Shown one piece after another: positions 1 through 8,725 of a DNA stretch of 64,000 nucleotides. This stretch comes from Bacteriovoracaceae bacterium. Lineage in GTDB: Bacteria > Bdellovibrionota > Bacteriovoracia > Bacteriovoracales > Bacteriovoracaceae. The notes beneath the pieces are model-generated. The model saw only the letters and a program-made list of their open reading frames with translations, did not search any database and was not told the DNA's origin. How positions within the stretch are numbered: the first letter of the stretch is position 1; every line of letters starts with the position of its first letter. Where the stretch lies: positions 1 through 64,000 of the forward strand of contig JABIHA010000076.1 of assembly GCA_018649885.1 (NCBI GenBank). Reading direction: 5' to 3'. The translations under genes were made by a program, and so were the position numbers.

Positions 1-81
1 GCAATGTTTTTTAGATCATCAAATGACATGTTAAAATATTGGCAGAAAAATTACGATTGGCCAAATAATATAAATGACATA

Positions 82-224
82 GGGCCGCACCGGCAAAAAG
101 ATAGAAGGGCCCGACAACTTATTGGGCAGTTACCCTTTTGCGGTGGAAGGTGCTAGCAGCACCTTCTAGCGCTATGAGGTATGTGACTGAGTCGGACTTC
201 CCAGTCCGACAGGCATCAAGCGCC
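82..224. other. Strongly structured intergenic element, possible non-coding RNA
   Basis: Several nested inverted repeats lie close together. A long-range stem pairs 88-100 with 135-145 (CACCGGCAAAAAG with CTTTTGCGGTG, two bulges) and encloses a GCCC/GGGC hairpin (109-112 with 124-127). Next comes a 9-bp hairpin, 146-154 with 158-166 (GAAGGTGCT/AGCACCTTC). Last is an outer stem 169-173 with 219-223 capped by an 8-bp GTCGGACT/AGTCCGAC hairpin (191-198 with 203-210, loop TCCC). It is more GC-rich than its surroundings. I could not match it to tmRNA, RNase P RNA, 6S, SRP RNA, a cobalamin riboswitch or a c-di-GMP riboswitch. The transcribed strand is unknown, and no gene starts just after it on either strand. 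The rest of 1-514 shows only AT-rich sequence with no supported gene. Confidence 0.45.
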
Positions 225-514
225 AAAAACACCCAACATCTTTAAACCAAGAATCCGAAAAAACGTTAAATCCATCTCAGTGTTCGCCCTAAGACGCATG
301 CCTGCCGATTGTTTTGATGTAAATGAAGTCGATTTCCCTAAGCATAGAGCCCAGTCAACAGAGAATCAAACACCTAACCCCCCAAAAAATTCCCCCCTCA
401 AAAGCCTAACAACCAATGAAAATTTTTCAAAACCCCACAAGTTTCCAACAAAATTTTCCGATAACCCTTACAATAAAACATACATAATAAAGATACACCG
501 TGGGGTCCTAAAAA

Positions 515-889
515 ATGTACTATCAAAGCAGCCTTCAATTCACTGATTTCCTTTCACCTGAGCACTTTTGCAATATAATCAATCGCGGAGAATCCATTGA
601 TTTTGATTTTATCTGCAGAGGATTTTCTAAAAATGAGAAGGGAATTGTGGTTACTGGTAGTTCAACAGATTTTAACTCCGAAATAACAATAACCCTGACC
701 GGTAAAACAATGGTTATCACTACAAACGATGGCACTCAACTTGTTGATTTTACATACAACACTGAGAAAAGCATACGAGATGAAATTAACAAGCTAGGTT
801 CTAGCATTCTCAGTAGAATTTATTTAAAAACCTCTTTTGCTCCCTTTGGAAATGATTCAAAACTTCAGATCCGAGTGCAAAAAATTTAG
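515..889 (+). CDS. Small hypothetical protein (124 aa)
   Basis: I do not recognise the family. The predicted protein is soluble, with no signal peptide or membrane segment. Its centre alternates hydrophobic and polar residues (for example SEITITLTGKTMVITTND), which suggests a beta-rich fold. A GGGG stretch about ten bases before the ATG could be a weak ribosome-binding site, and TACAAT at 469-474 is a possible -10 box. The gene ends 7 bp before the end of the convergent radA, with no room for a separate terminator. Amino-acid composition looks like real coding sequence, and the opposite-strand frame here is shorter and less protein-like. Confidence 0.55.
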   Translation: MYYQSSLQFTDFLSPEHFCNIINRGESIDFDFICRGFSKNEKGIVVTGSSTDFNSEITITLTGKTMVITTNDGTQLVDFTYNTEKSIRDEINKLGSSILSRIYLKTSFAPFGNDSKLQIRVQKI

Positions 890-896
890 AAACTCC

Positions 897-2270
897 TCAA
901 AAAAGAATATTTTCCAACTCGTTGGCGCTTTTGATGCCTACAATTTCCATGGGAAATTTGTCTTTGAACTCATCGGCCATTTTCTCGCCTGTTATGACTT
1001 TTTTATAATTCATCATGGCCATTTCCTTGAGCCTCATCTCCATTCGTGGAACCGGTCGAACTTCGCCAGTCAAACCGACTTCACCCAGAAAAATTGTATC
1101 CTCGTCGAGGGGAACTGCTCGAAGAGAGCTCATAATGGAAGCTATTATTGATAAGTCAGATGCCCTTGCCGGCATCTTAACTCCGCCCACGACATTGAGA
1201 TAAATATCATTAAATTGTAGAGGAATTCCAAGATACTTTTCTATAACAGCAACAAGCATTGCAAGCCTATTACCATCAATTCCTTGAGTTGTTCTTCTAC
1301 CATTCCCATATTTATTTTCTACCACTAATGCTTGGACCTCAACAAAAAGGCTGCGAGTTCCCTCTACAATACATGTAAGCGAGCGGCCGTATGATTCATT
1401 ATTTGAAAAATCCAAAAAATATTGTGAGGGATTTGAAACTTCAGCGAGACCATTTTCTTTCATTTCAAAGATCCCTACTTCATTGGCATTTCCGAATCGA
1501 TTTTTAATTACTCGAAGCATCCGGTATTGCCCAAATTGATCACCTTCAAAATAAATAACGGTGTCAACCATATGCTCTAATGCTTTTGGCCCTGCGATGG
1601 CACCCTCTTTAGTAATGTGACCTATAATAAATGTTGTCACACCGAGGGCCTTACTCCAGTTCATAATTTCATATGTTACTTCTCGAACTTGAGAAATCGT
1701 TCCAGGAGCACCCTGAATGTCATCTGATAATGTTGTTTGAATAGAATCAATTATTAATAGACTTGGTTTCATTGATTTAACGACACTGAGGATACTCTGC
1801 CATGATGTTTCATTAATAATGAATATATTCTCTTCTGTGACTCCTAGCCTTTTCGCCCTCGCTGCAATTTGGCCCTCAGACTCCTCTCCGCTTACGTAAA
1901 GAATTTTTCCGTTTTTTAAACTACTCGCTACTTTTCCAGCAATATTGAGAAGAAGAGTTGATTTTCCAATTCCCGGCTCACCACCAATTAATGTAAGAGA
2001 TCCTATGGCAAGGCCCCCTCCTACAACCCTATCAAATTCAGAAATTTTCGTCTGAATCCTCTTTAAATTTTCTTCACTAATTTCTGCAACTGAAATGGGT
2101 CTATGTGAGAGATCGCTTGAGTGTGAGCGTCTTTTTTCTACGGCTGAATCATTTGAAGTTTGTTCTGAGAAGGTATTCCATTCATTGCACTCGGGACATT
2201 TACCCATCCATTTAATTTCTTTACGTCCACATCCATTGCAAAGAAAAAGAGATTTCTCTTTCTTTGCCAT
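897..2270 (-). CDS. radA: DNA repair protein RadA
   Basis: RadA (Sms) is a RecA-like ATPase that helps process recombination intermediates and acts as a branch-migration helicase. At 457 aa it has the usual length. It begins with a four-cysteine zinc finger (C11, C14, C25, C28), followed by a Walker A motif GGEPGIGKST near residue 97. The RadA signature KNRFG lies in the middle, and the C-terminal third is a Lon-protease-like domain (VGGVKMPARASDL, FLGEVGLTGEVRPV) that lacks protease activity in this family. Its start codon overlaps the ligA stop (TAATG), so the two are co-transcribed and probably translationally coupled, with ligA first. Confidence 0.96.
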   Translation of the reverse strand: MAKKEKSLFLCNGCGRKEIKWMGKCPECNEWNTFSEQTSNDSAVEKRRSHSSDLSHRPISVAEISEENLKRIQTKISEFDRVVGGGLAIGSLTLIGGEPGIGKSTLLLNIAGKVASSLKNGKILYVSGEESEGQIAARAKRLGVTEENIFIINETSWQSILSVVKSMKPSLLIIDSIQTTLSDDIQGAPGTISQVREVTYEIMNWSKALGVTTFIIGHITKEGAIAGPKALEHMVDTVIYFEGDQFGQYRMLRVIKNRFGNANEVGIFEMKENGLAEVSNPSQYFLDFSNNESYGRSLTCIVEGTRSLFVEVQALVVENKYGNGRRTTQGIDGNRLAMLVAVIEKYLGIPLQFNDIYLNVVGGVKMPARASDLSIIASIMSSLRAVPLDEDTIFLGEVGLTGEVRPVPRMEMRLKEMAMMNYKKVITGEKMADEFKDKFPMEIVGIKSANELENILF

Positions 2271-4165
2271 TAAAGCATGTCCTTTAGATCATTTTCAGTA
2301 ATTATTTTGATATTCAACTCTTTTGCCTTTTTAAATTTTGAAGATTTTGAATCGGTTTCGTTTGTTAAAAGAACATGTGTATTCTTTGAAACGCTTCCAA
2401 CAACCTTGCCTCCCACAGAGCGAATCCACCCTTCGACGACGGTCCTCTTCTCAGAAAGTGCTCCTGTTATACAGATACTCATACCTGACAGTTCCCCCTC
2501 TACTACTTGTGGTTTTTCAAATTTAAAACCTTTTTTCAATAATTCATTAATTAATTTCTTCTTCTTCTTAATTGATTCAACAAACTCAAATGATGATTTC
2601 TCAGCAAAGGAATCAAGTTGCATTAAATCTTCTATCTTCAGGGACATCACTTTTTCAATGGTATCAAACCCACCGTCTACAACTTTTTCACATTTGTTAT
2701 AAGCTCCGCCTGTAATTCCCAGTGCCGATAGGAATCTTTTTAAATCACTCTTTTTGCTTCCTTCAATACTGGCATGCAACTTAGTGGCCAATTTTTCCTT
2801 TGTTTTATCCAAAGTTAATAGTTTTTCGACCGTTAGGTCATAGAGATCAGAAGATGAAGCGACTAGCTCTACCCTGATCATCTCTTCTAGTCTTTTTGAA
2901 CTTAAATCATCAATACCAATTTTTTGGATGAAGTTTAATATTTCTTCTTTAACTTTATCCGGGCAGCTTTGGTTTTCACAGCGAAGTCGTATATCATCTA
3001 TTAACAACTCACCTAAACAGCTAGGACAATGCGTAGGAATGATAAATTCATTGCCAGAGCTTTTAACGACTTCTAAAAATTTGGGGATCACTTCTCCAGA
3101 GCGAATAATTTCAATTTCATCACCCTCTTTGAGCTGATGACTTTCTACAAGTCCATAATTGTGAAGGGTCACCCTCGAAATCATCGCTCCACTTAACTCT
3201 GTTGGTACAATTTCAGCAACAGGAGTTAGCACTCCATTTCTTGAAACGGACCAAAGAATTTTTTTAATCTTTGTTTTTTTGGATTCACCGGCAAATTTAA
3301 ATGCCAATTTGTAGCGTGGGTGGTGAGCAGTTGAGCCCAGCTCTTCGTGTAAGTTTAAATCATTATATGAAAAAACAAGACCATCTATTAAATAGTCACC
3401 CTCAGACATAAATTCTCTTGATTCCTCAATAACACCATCTATTTTTTTTGGATTTTTATGAAGTGTGAATTCGGGAAGCTCAAACCCCATTTTCTCTAGA
3501 ACTAAAATCCTCTCCCACTCTGTTTTCGATTTTTCTTTTAAATCTATTATTCCAAATGCCTTAAATTTTAAAAATTTGCATAAATCTAAATTTTCTTTTC
3601 TTCCCATAAGCCCAGCAACAATATTTCTCTGGCTAGTTGGTTTTTCAAGCCCCCTGGACACCATCTCCTTTGCCAGGTGAAAAAAGCTTTGTTCGTCACA
3701 AAAAATTTCTCCCCGAACTTCAACTTCCTTTGAAGCTTTAATTTTTAACTTTTGGGGTACACATTGAATCCAGCAAACCTTTGGAAAAATATCCTCTCCA
3801 AATGATCCATCCCCTCTCGTCTTGGCAATTTTTAAACTCATATTTTCATAGACAAGCGAGCAGCTTACTCCATCGATTTTGAAAGTACTTACAACTTCCT
3901 TTTCATCGATCCACTTTATTAAATCATCTTTTTTGTAAGTCTTACCCAGGGATAACATTTTAGTATCATGTTTTATTTTTTTACTACCCTTGATGATTGT
4001 CCCAACTAAATCGAGGACAGGGCTTTCGGGATTAAGCTTTTCAAGCTCAGCTTCTAACCCATCAAAGTCTTGGTCTGAAATCTCTGCTCTTCCACTGTAA
4101 TAAAGGGACTTGTGCTTCTTAATTTCTTCTTCAAGATACTTTACACGATCCAAAACAACCTCCAT
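2270..4165 (-). CDS. ligA: NAD-dependent DNA ligase LigA
   Basis: LigA seals nicks in duplex DNA using NAD+, joining Okazaki fragments and finishing repair. At 631 aa it is slightly shorter than the common 670. The N-terminal Ia domain (LYYSGRAEISDQDFD) binds the NMN half of NAD. The adenylated lysine is K96 in the motif FKIDG, followed by TRGDGSFGED. An OB fold leads into a four-cysteine zinc finger (CPSC ... CENQSC), then a helix-hairpin-helix region and a C-terminal BRCT domain (GMSICITGALSEKRT). I chose the ATG at 4165; a TTG directly before it would add one residue. No strong Shine-Dalgarno sequence is seen. radA follows with a one-base overlap. Confidence 0.97.
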   Translation of the reverse strand: MEVVLDRVKYLEEEIKKHKSLYYSGRAEISDQDFDGLEAELEKLNPESPVLDLVGTIIKGSKKIKHDTKMLSLGKTYKKDDLIKWIDEKEVVSTFKIDGVSCSLVYENMSLKIAKTRGDGSFGEDIFPKVCWIQCVPQKLKIKASKEVEVRGEIFCDEQSFFHLAKEMVSRGLEKPTSQRNIVAGLMGRKENLDLCKFLKFKAFGIIDLKEKSKTEWERILVLEKMGFELPEFTLHKNPKKIDGVIEESREFMSEGDYLIDGLVFSYNDLNLHEELGSTAHHPRYKLAFKFAGESKKTKIKKILWSVSRNGVLTPVAEIVPTELSGAMISRVTLHNYGLVESHQLKEGDEIEIIRSGEVIPKFLEVVKSSGNEFIIPTHCPSCLGELLIDDIRLRCENQSCPDKVKEEILNFIQKIGIDDLSSKRLEEMIRVELVASSSDLYDLTVEKLLTLDKTKEKLATKLHASIEGSKKSDLKRFLSALGITGGAYNKCEKVVDGGFDTIEKVMSLKIEDLMQLDSFAEKSSFEFVESIKKKKKLINELLKKGFKFEKPQVVEGELSGMSICITGALSEKRTVVEGWIRSVGGKVVGSVSKNTHVLLTNETDSKSSKFKKAKELNIKIITENDLKDML

Positions 4166-4270
4166 CAAATTGAACCGAATATATACCCATCACCCTAAAC
4201 TTTTCAAGGTAATGGCTTTGTTTAAGGGAAAAAGGTAGGCAACCAGCAACGAATATGTCGCAAGGGGGCA

Positions 4271-5737
4271 TTAAAAACTGTAGCTTGCTCCGGCTCCAAG
4301 ATTCATATTATTATGGGATAATTCTTTACTACCATCAAACTTTGCTTTGGCATTTATCATTTCAAAATAACCCCTAAATGCGACATTGAAGGTGTACTCA
4401 TATGATCCGCCAAGCTTTAAGGTATAAATATTGCTCGACTTATCGTCTCCGTAGACCTCCTCCTCCTCACCCATACCCGCAAGAGGCACAGCTTCAAACA
4501 AGGCAAAAATTCTAAGTGACTTCATTATAGGCATACTACCTTTCACTCCCAGCAGTATTCCTCTGATCGCAGTTTCCCCAATTCCTTCCGAGTTTTTAGC
4601 ATCATAGTTAAAGCTATATCTTCTGTAGCCAGTGTAGACATCTACTTGCGGACCGTAGAAAAAACCCATCGGGAGCCATTTATAACCCCCTGCAAACTTG
4701 TACCGTCCAACCGCAACTCCATTTGTTGTTAAATCTGATGTGCCCTCTGATTTTGAATAAGTTCCAAAGGTCCGACCAATTTCTAGCCCGCCCCAGAAAT
4801 TTCGAGTTGCCCACACCTCTGCATAAAGATTAATACCAAAGTGAGTCCCAGAGAATTTTCTAGAATTAGTAAAAAGAGTTGTATGACTTCCCATTCCAAA
4901 AATTATATCTGCATCGACAAACCCGATTTTTCCAAATTGTTCTTTTTTTAACTCCGGATAGGTTGTCTTTGGATCATATTCTCCTGGTAAGATTTTCTCT
5001 AACCTAACCCAATCGCCCATGCGAAGCTTCTTATCAGTGACATATTTGCTAACCGTACCAAAAGCTTGAAATTCAGAAACCTTGAAAACTTGCCCTCTGG
5101 CAACAAGTTCAGACTCCCAATCAACGATCTCTTTTAAAAGTGGATGATGTTTTTTTCTGAGTGGCCTTCTGACAACAATTTTTCTGCCTATTTTTACCGA
5201 TGAAGCCTTACCAATATCAACTGTAATCTGATCACCTAGTATACCTACGATTTTTCCATCATAGGGAATGACTTTATCGTAAGCCTCAAGCCAATTTATA
5301 ATTTTTTGAGGAATTGAATTATATTCCCTTTCATCTACACTATCTTTTTCTTTAAAATAAAGATCTATTCCATTTTGCCCATACACTTTTAAATCAACGT
5401 CAATACCGCCATCTTGGTTTTGTGTTAGATGGACTTTAATGAGAGAGCCCGTTTTAGTTTTTCTTGCAACGAGAGAAAGGACTTCCTTACTTGCCAGATG
5501 CTTTTCAAGATTTTTACTATAGCCTTTCAAAATATTAATTACCCCGGAGTTGTGTTTGTAATAACACCAGCTGCAATCTTTTAAATATCTTTCGAGCTCA
5601 ACGAATACCTTATATGAATAAGCACCTTTCATATTATCTGTAACAGGAAGGAGCATACATCTTCTCATACTCAAATCTGCATGAGCGGATGATACCAACT
5701 GAATTAATAGAAATAAGTAAACAATGCCAGCTTTCAT
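4271..5737 (-). CDS. Predicted outer-membrane beta-barrel protein with FlgT-like N-terminal part
   Basis: The 488-aa protein has a signal peptide (residues 1-20, ending SSAHA) and ends in aromatic-alternating strands closing with SYSF, the usual C-terminus of a BAM-inserted barrel. Roughly residues 25-165 are a soluble domain. Around 165-190 the stretch VGILGDQITVDIGKASSVKI resembles the C-terminal module of FlgT-type envelope proteins, in which a structural element is described by its equivalence to a glycine-rich turn. From about residue 270 on, repeated amphipathic strands form the barrel. Two cysteines close together (DCSWC, near residue 54) may form a disulphide. The gene overlaps the stop of the upstream DNA-binding protein by ATGA, so they are coupled. 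The specific function is unknown. Confidence 0.7.
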   Translation of the reverse strand: MKAGIVYLFLLIQLVSSAHADLSMRRCMLLPVTDNMKGAYSYKVFVELERYLKDCSWCYYKHNSGVINILKGYSKNLEKHLASKEVLSLVARKTKTGSLIKVHLTQNQDGGIDVDLKVYGQNGIDLYFKEKDSVDEREYNSIPQKIINWLEAYDKVIPYDGKIVGILGDQITVDIGKASSVKIGRKIVVRRPLRKKHHPLLKEIVDWESELVARGQVFKVSEFQAFGTVSKYVTDKKLRMGDWVRLEKILPGEYDPKTTYPELKKEQFGKIGFVDADIIFGMGSHTTLFTNSRKFSGTHFGINLYAEVWATRNFWGGLEIGRTFGTYSKSEGTSDLTTNGVAVGRYKFAGGYKWLPMGFFYGPQVDVYTGYRRYSFNYDAKNSEGIGETAIRGILLGVKGSMPIMKSLRIFALFEAVPLAGMGEEEEVYGDDKSSNIYTLKLGGSYEYTFNVAFRGYFEMINAKAKFDGSKELSHNNMNLGAGASYSF

Positions 5738-6057
5738 TTTGAAAACGTTGGCAAGGCCGGAGGTTGGTCTGATGGAGCACTACCTTTTGATTCATATATC
5801 TGAACTAACATTTTTAGTTCCATATTTTCGTTTTGCAGTTCCACAATTTGTGTTTCAAGCCTTTGAATCTTAAGTTTCATCTCAAGATCCTCTCCACTCA
5901 GATCATTTTGAGGGTGGTCATGGCGGATCAGGTACTTTCCATTTTCGAACTTGAATATGGCCTTTCCAGACTTTATCCTTCTACGAATAGTAGAAATAGA
6001 TATACCTTTTGAACTTGAATATTCGGTAATAGATAACCAAGTAACATTGTCAGACAT
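5734..6057 (-). CDS. Small helix-turn-helix protein with coiled-coil tail
   Basis: The 107-aa protein starts with a MerR/excisionase-like DNA-binding fold (WLSITEYSSSKGISISTIRR, then RIKSGKAIFKFENGKYLI). Residues about 55-90 form a leucine-rich coiled coil (LKIQRLETQIVELQNENMEL) that probably makes it a dimer, and a Pro-rich tail ends the protein. The ATG at 6057 is preceded by GAGGTG at good spacing; a GTG two codons upstream is an alternative. It is the first gene of a two-gene unit with the outer-membrane barrel (4-bp overlap), so it may control that gene or respond to the same signal. No target site could be identified. Confidence 0.7.
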   Translation of the reverse strand: MSDNVTWLSITEYSSSKGISISTIRRRIKSGKAIFKFENGKYLIRHDHPQNDLSGEDLEMKLKIQRLETQIVELQNENMELKMLVQIYESKGSAPSDQPPALPTFSK

Positions 6058-6158
6058 TTTCACCTCGTCTTTCCTGCTTTAATAATAAAGAAAATACTCG
6101 ATTTCTGCAAAACATTATTTTTCAAAACACAGTAAATACCCTAGAATTTTATTCTAAT

Positions 6159-7334
6159 ATGCTAGATTTAAGTCCCATGAAAAATAAAAAGATCTCCTTC
6201 GTTTGTTCAGGAGGTGTCGCAAAGGCGGCTGCCTGGCATTTAGGCGTTGCTTTGGCCTTAGATGACATGGGTTTTTCCTTTAAACACAATAATTCTGATG
6301 CTGACTCCCCTTCATCTCTAGAAATATCCTCATTTGTTGGCTCCTCTGCTGGGGCCATGGTTTGTCTTTATCTCACCTGCGGATATAGTCCTCAAGATGT
6401 GATCAATTCAACACTTCGGATGGAAAATGCTCTTTTTCCGGCCTTTACCTATAAAGACTTCTTCACCATGCGAAGGCCTGGTAAAGCTAAGCTAAAAAAA
6501 GAGCTTGCCTCATCATTTGATGGATTTCCAGCACTCATTCAAAAAATGATTAGTCCCATTACTCAAATCTCAGGGCTTTTTAGCACAGCAGGCATTGCAG
6601 ACTATATTCGCAACCATATAATCCATTCAGAAAATTTTGAGGATTTTGATGCAGATCTCTTTATTGTGGGCACGCAGTTAGATCACTCAAGGAAGGTAAT
6701 ATTTAGTAAGTACAATTACCCAAATCCCAATCATGACTCAACTGCAGAGTATTACACTGGAATTTCGGTTGTTGATGCAGCTTGCGCTAGCATGGCAGTC
6801 CCCCCATTCTTTTGCCCTCATCCCATAAAAAACCCTGTCAACGACGATTTAGAATATTATATTGATGGTGAAATAAGAGAAACACTCTCAACACACGTAG
6901 CAAAAGATAATGGGGCCAATTATATAATTAGCTCGTGGACCCATACGCCCTATCACTACCACCATGAAGTAGGCTCTCTAGTAAACTATGGTATCCCCTC
7001 AATATGCCTACAGGCCATTTATCTGATGATACAAAAAAAGATTGTCGCTTCAAGGGCAAGGGAAGCCACCTCAAAGGATATTGTTGATAGTGTTAGTACT
7101 TATATGATTTCAGAGAAGTTTAATGATAAGAATAGAAAGGACATTCTCACCATTCTTGAGAGAAAATTAAATTATAATGCCAACGTTAAGTACATTGATA
7201 TTTTCCCTTCTCACACAAACTATCAACTTTTCTTTGGGAACTCATTTTCACTTAATCCAAAGCTTCTCTCACAAATTGTTCGAACTGGTTACAAGCGAAC
7301 TTTTCATAGTTTAAAAAATTATAAATGGGACTAG
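6159..7334 (+). CDS. Patatin-like phospholipase
   Basis: The family hydrolyses phospholipid or other acyl esters through a Ser-Asp dyad. The oxyanion-hole region (CSGGVAKAAAWHLG, residues 16-29) is followed by the nucleophile elbow GSSAG with Ser63. The catalytic Asp is D236 in YIDGE. The oxyanion motif normally reads GGGxRG/GGGxKG; here SGGVAKA is a variant. No signal peptide is visible, so export would need another route or action would be internal. The first ATG (6159) and a second at 6177 are both possible; neither has a Shine-Dalgarno sequence. TAGAAT at 6142-6147 could be a -10 box, which would leave almost no leader. The end overlaps the next gene by 10 bp. Confidence 0.85.
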   Translation: MLDLSPMKNKKISFVCSGGVAKAAAWHLGVALALDDMGFSFKHNNSDADSPSSLEISSFVGSSAGAMVCLYLTCGYSPQDVINSTLRMENALFPAFTYKDFFTMRRPGKAKLKKELASSFDGFPALIQKMISPITQISGLFSTAGIADYIRNHIIHSENFEDFDADLFIVGTQLDHSRKVIFSKYNYPNPNHDSTAEYYTGISVVDAACASMAVPPFFCPHPIKNPVNDDLEYYIDGEIRETLSTHVAKDNGANYIISSWTHTPYHYHHEVGSLVNYGIPSICLQAIYLMIQKKIVASRAREATSKDIVDSVSTYMISEKFNDKNRKDILTILERKLNYNANVKYIDIFPSHTNYQLFFGNSFSLNPKLLSQIVRTGYKRTFHSLKNYKWD

Positions 7335-8725
7335 TAAAATATCTAACCCTCCTATTGTGTCCACTGCTCGCCCATGGATTTGATGTCCATCGATCACTCA
7401 ATAATGATTTTTCCCAAATAGAAGAAATCATTAAGGAAAATACGATTTCTCCAGAGTTCAAGCCTAAGCATTCTTTTTTAACAATTCCCGTTGTGGATAA
7501 GATTCTTTCTGATCCACTCAATATTGTTCATAAGGATTTAAAAGTTGATCCTTATTGGTATATCCCAACTCGCTTCTGGTTTTCGATTTACACTCAATAC
7601 ACTACTCGCCACGTTGTTTTCCATGACAAAAACAACCTGGGCCTTGTGTATGAAGTTATAGACTATTCAGACTTAAGTTATGCTCCTCTTAATTCTTTTG
7701 TGAGAAGAAAAATTCAAAACAGGCACAATCGAATTAAAAAAAGAAAGATCATTAAAAATCTGGAAAACCTGAGGGATCGAAAAAAATTAAATAACCCATC
7801 CACAAAGCAGCTAAAGTGGTTAATTCAAGCCAGTAATCTTTCCATTCCAAGAAAAAAATCAGCCCGCTACAAGTTTTTTAACAAACTCATTGGTAATTTG
7901 AGAGCTCAAACGGGGCAAAGAGAGCAAATTTTCCAAGGAGTTATTAACTCTCTCCCCTATAGAGACTATATGCTCAAATTGGCCGGGCAATTTAGAATTC
8001 CAAGGGATTTACTGGCCATCCCTTTTTTAGAATCAAGTTTCAATACCAAAGCTGTATCCAAAGTTGGGGCTTCCGGAATCTGGCAAATCATGCCAATTAT
8101 TGGGCGAAGACTGTTTCCTAAAGAAAAAAAGGTATTAGATTTTAGAAGGAATGTATTTTTTGCAACAGTTGGGGCCATGCACCTTTTAAAACAAAATCAC
8201 CGTATTCTTAAGAGCTGGGATCTTGCCATTACTGCATATAATTCTGGAACCAAGCATCTACTTCGGGCAAAAAGAAAACTGAAGCTTAAAAAAATGAAAC
8301 TAAAAGATGTGTTTGAGGGATATAAACACCCACACCTAGGATTTGCCAGCAAAAACTTTTTCGCTGAGTTTCTGGCCCTTGCACATGTCCTAGCATACAA
8401 GGACATCATCTTTCCTCTCGAGGGCGTCTCTGACATAGAGGACCAACCCAGTTTTAACACGAAAGATTTGGGGTTTTACATCTCACTATGTGGCTACTAT
8501 CCAAAAAAACTCTTTAATGCCGTTAAAGCTAATTCAAAAGATATTTTCCAAATTAATAATCATATTAGAAATATAAAAATTCCTTTCAAGAGAGGCTCTC
8601 TTCTCGTCTCTGATGTCCCACTAGACTCCAAAAGGTATTACAACGTAAGTTTTAGAAAAATCGCCAGACACTTTCCTAGGCATTGGAAAAAATTCATTTC
8701 AAATCAGAGTTGTTCGATGAGATAG
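7325..8725 (+). CDS. MltD-like lytic transglycosylase
   Basis: A 466-aa periplasmic or outer-membrane enzyme that cleaves peptidoglycan glycan strands to 1,6-anhydro ends. It has an N-terminal signal sequence (LVKYLTLLLCPLLAHG) without a clear lipobox cysteine. The SLT domain lies around residues 215-350: catalytic Glu in IPFLESSFN, then SKVGASGIWQIMP and AITAYNSGT, all family signatures. The C-terminal region (about 380-466) resembles the segment that precedes or replaces LysM repeats in MltD, but I see no clear LysM. It is coupled to the patatin-like gene (10-bp overlap). Its 3' end overlaps the convergent unknown gene by 22 bp. Roles in growth, division or prey-wall modification are all possible. 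Confidence 0.88.
   Translation: MGLVKYLTLLLCPLLAHGFDVHRSLNNDFSQIEEIIKENTISPEFKPKHSFLTIPVVDKILSDPLNIVHKDLKVDPYWYIPTRFWFSIYTQYTTRHVVFHDKNNLGLVYEVIDYSDLSYAPLNSFVRRKIQNRHNRIKKRKIIKNLENLRDRKKLNNPSTKQLKWLIQASNLSIPRKKSARYKFFNKLIGNLRAQTGQREQIFQGVINSLPYRDYMLKLAGQFRIPRDLLAIPFLESSFNTKAVSKVGASGIWQIMPIIGRRLFPKEKKVLDFRRNVFFATVGAMHLLKQNHRILKSWDLAITAYNSGTKHLLRAKRKLKLKKMKLKDVFEGYKHPHLGFASKNFFAEFLALAHVLAYKDIIFPLEGVSDIEDQPSFNTKDLGFYISLCGYYPKKLFNAVKANSKDIFQINNHIRNIKIPFKRGSLLVSDVPLDSKRYYNVSFRKIARHFPRHWKKFISNQSCSMR

Noticed and set aside
82..224. Cobalamin riboswitch on the minus strand
   Set aside because: A GGGAAG...AGTCA...ACCTC patch resembles the 3' half, but the conserved 5' half and B12-box context are missing.
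280..546. Open frame of 88 codons before the first small gene
   Set aside because: It has Pro/Asn/Lys-rich, non-protein-like composition and no ribosome-binding site, and it overlaps the better 515-889 gene in another frame.
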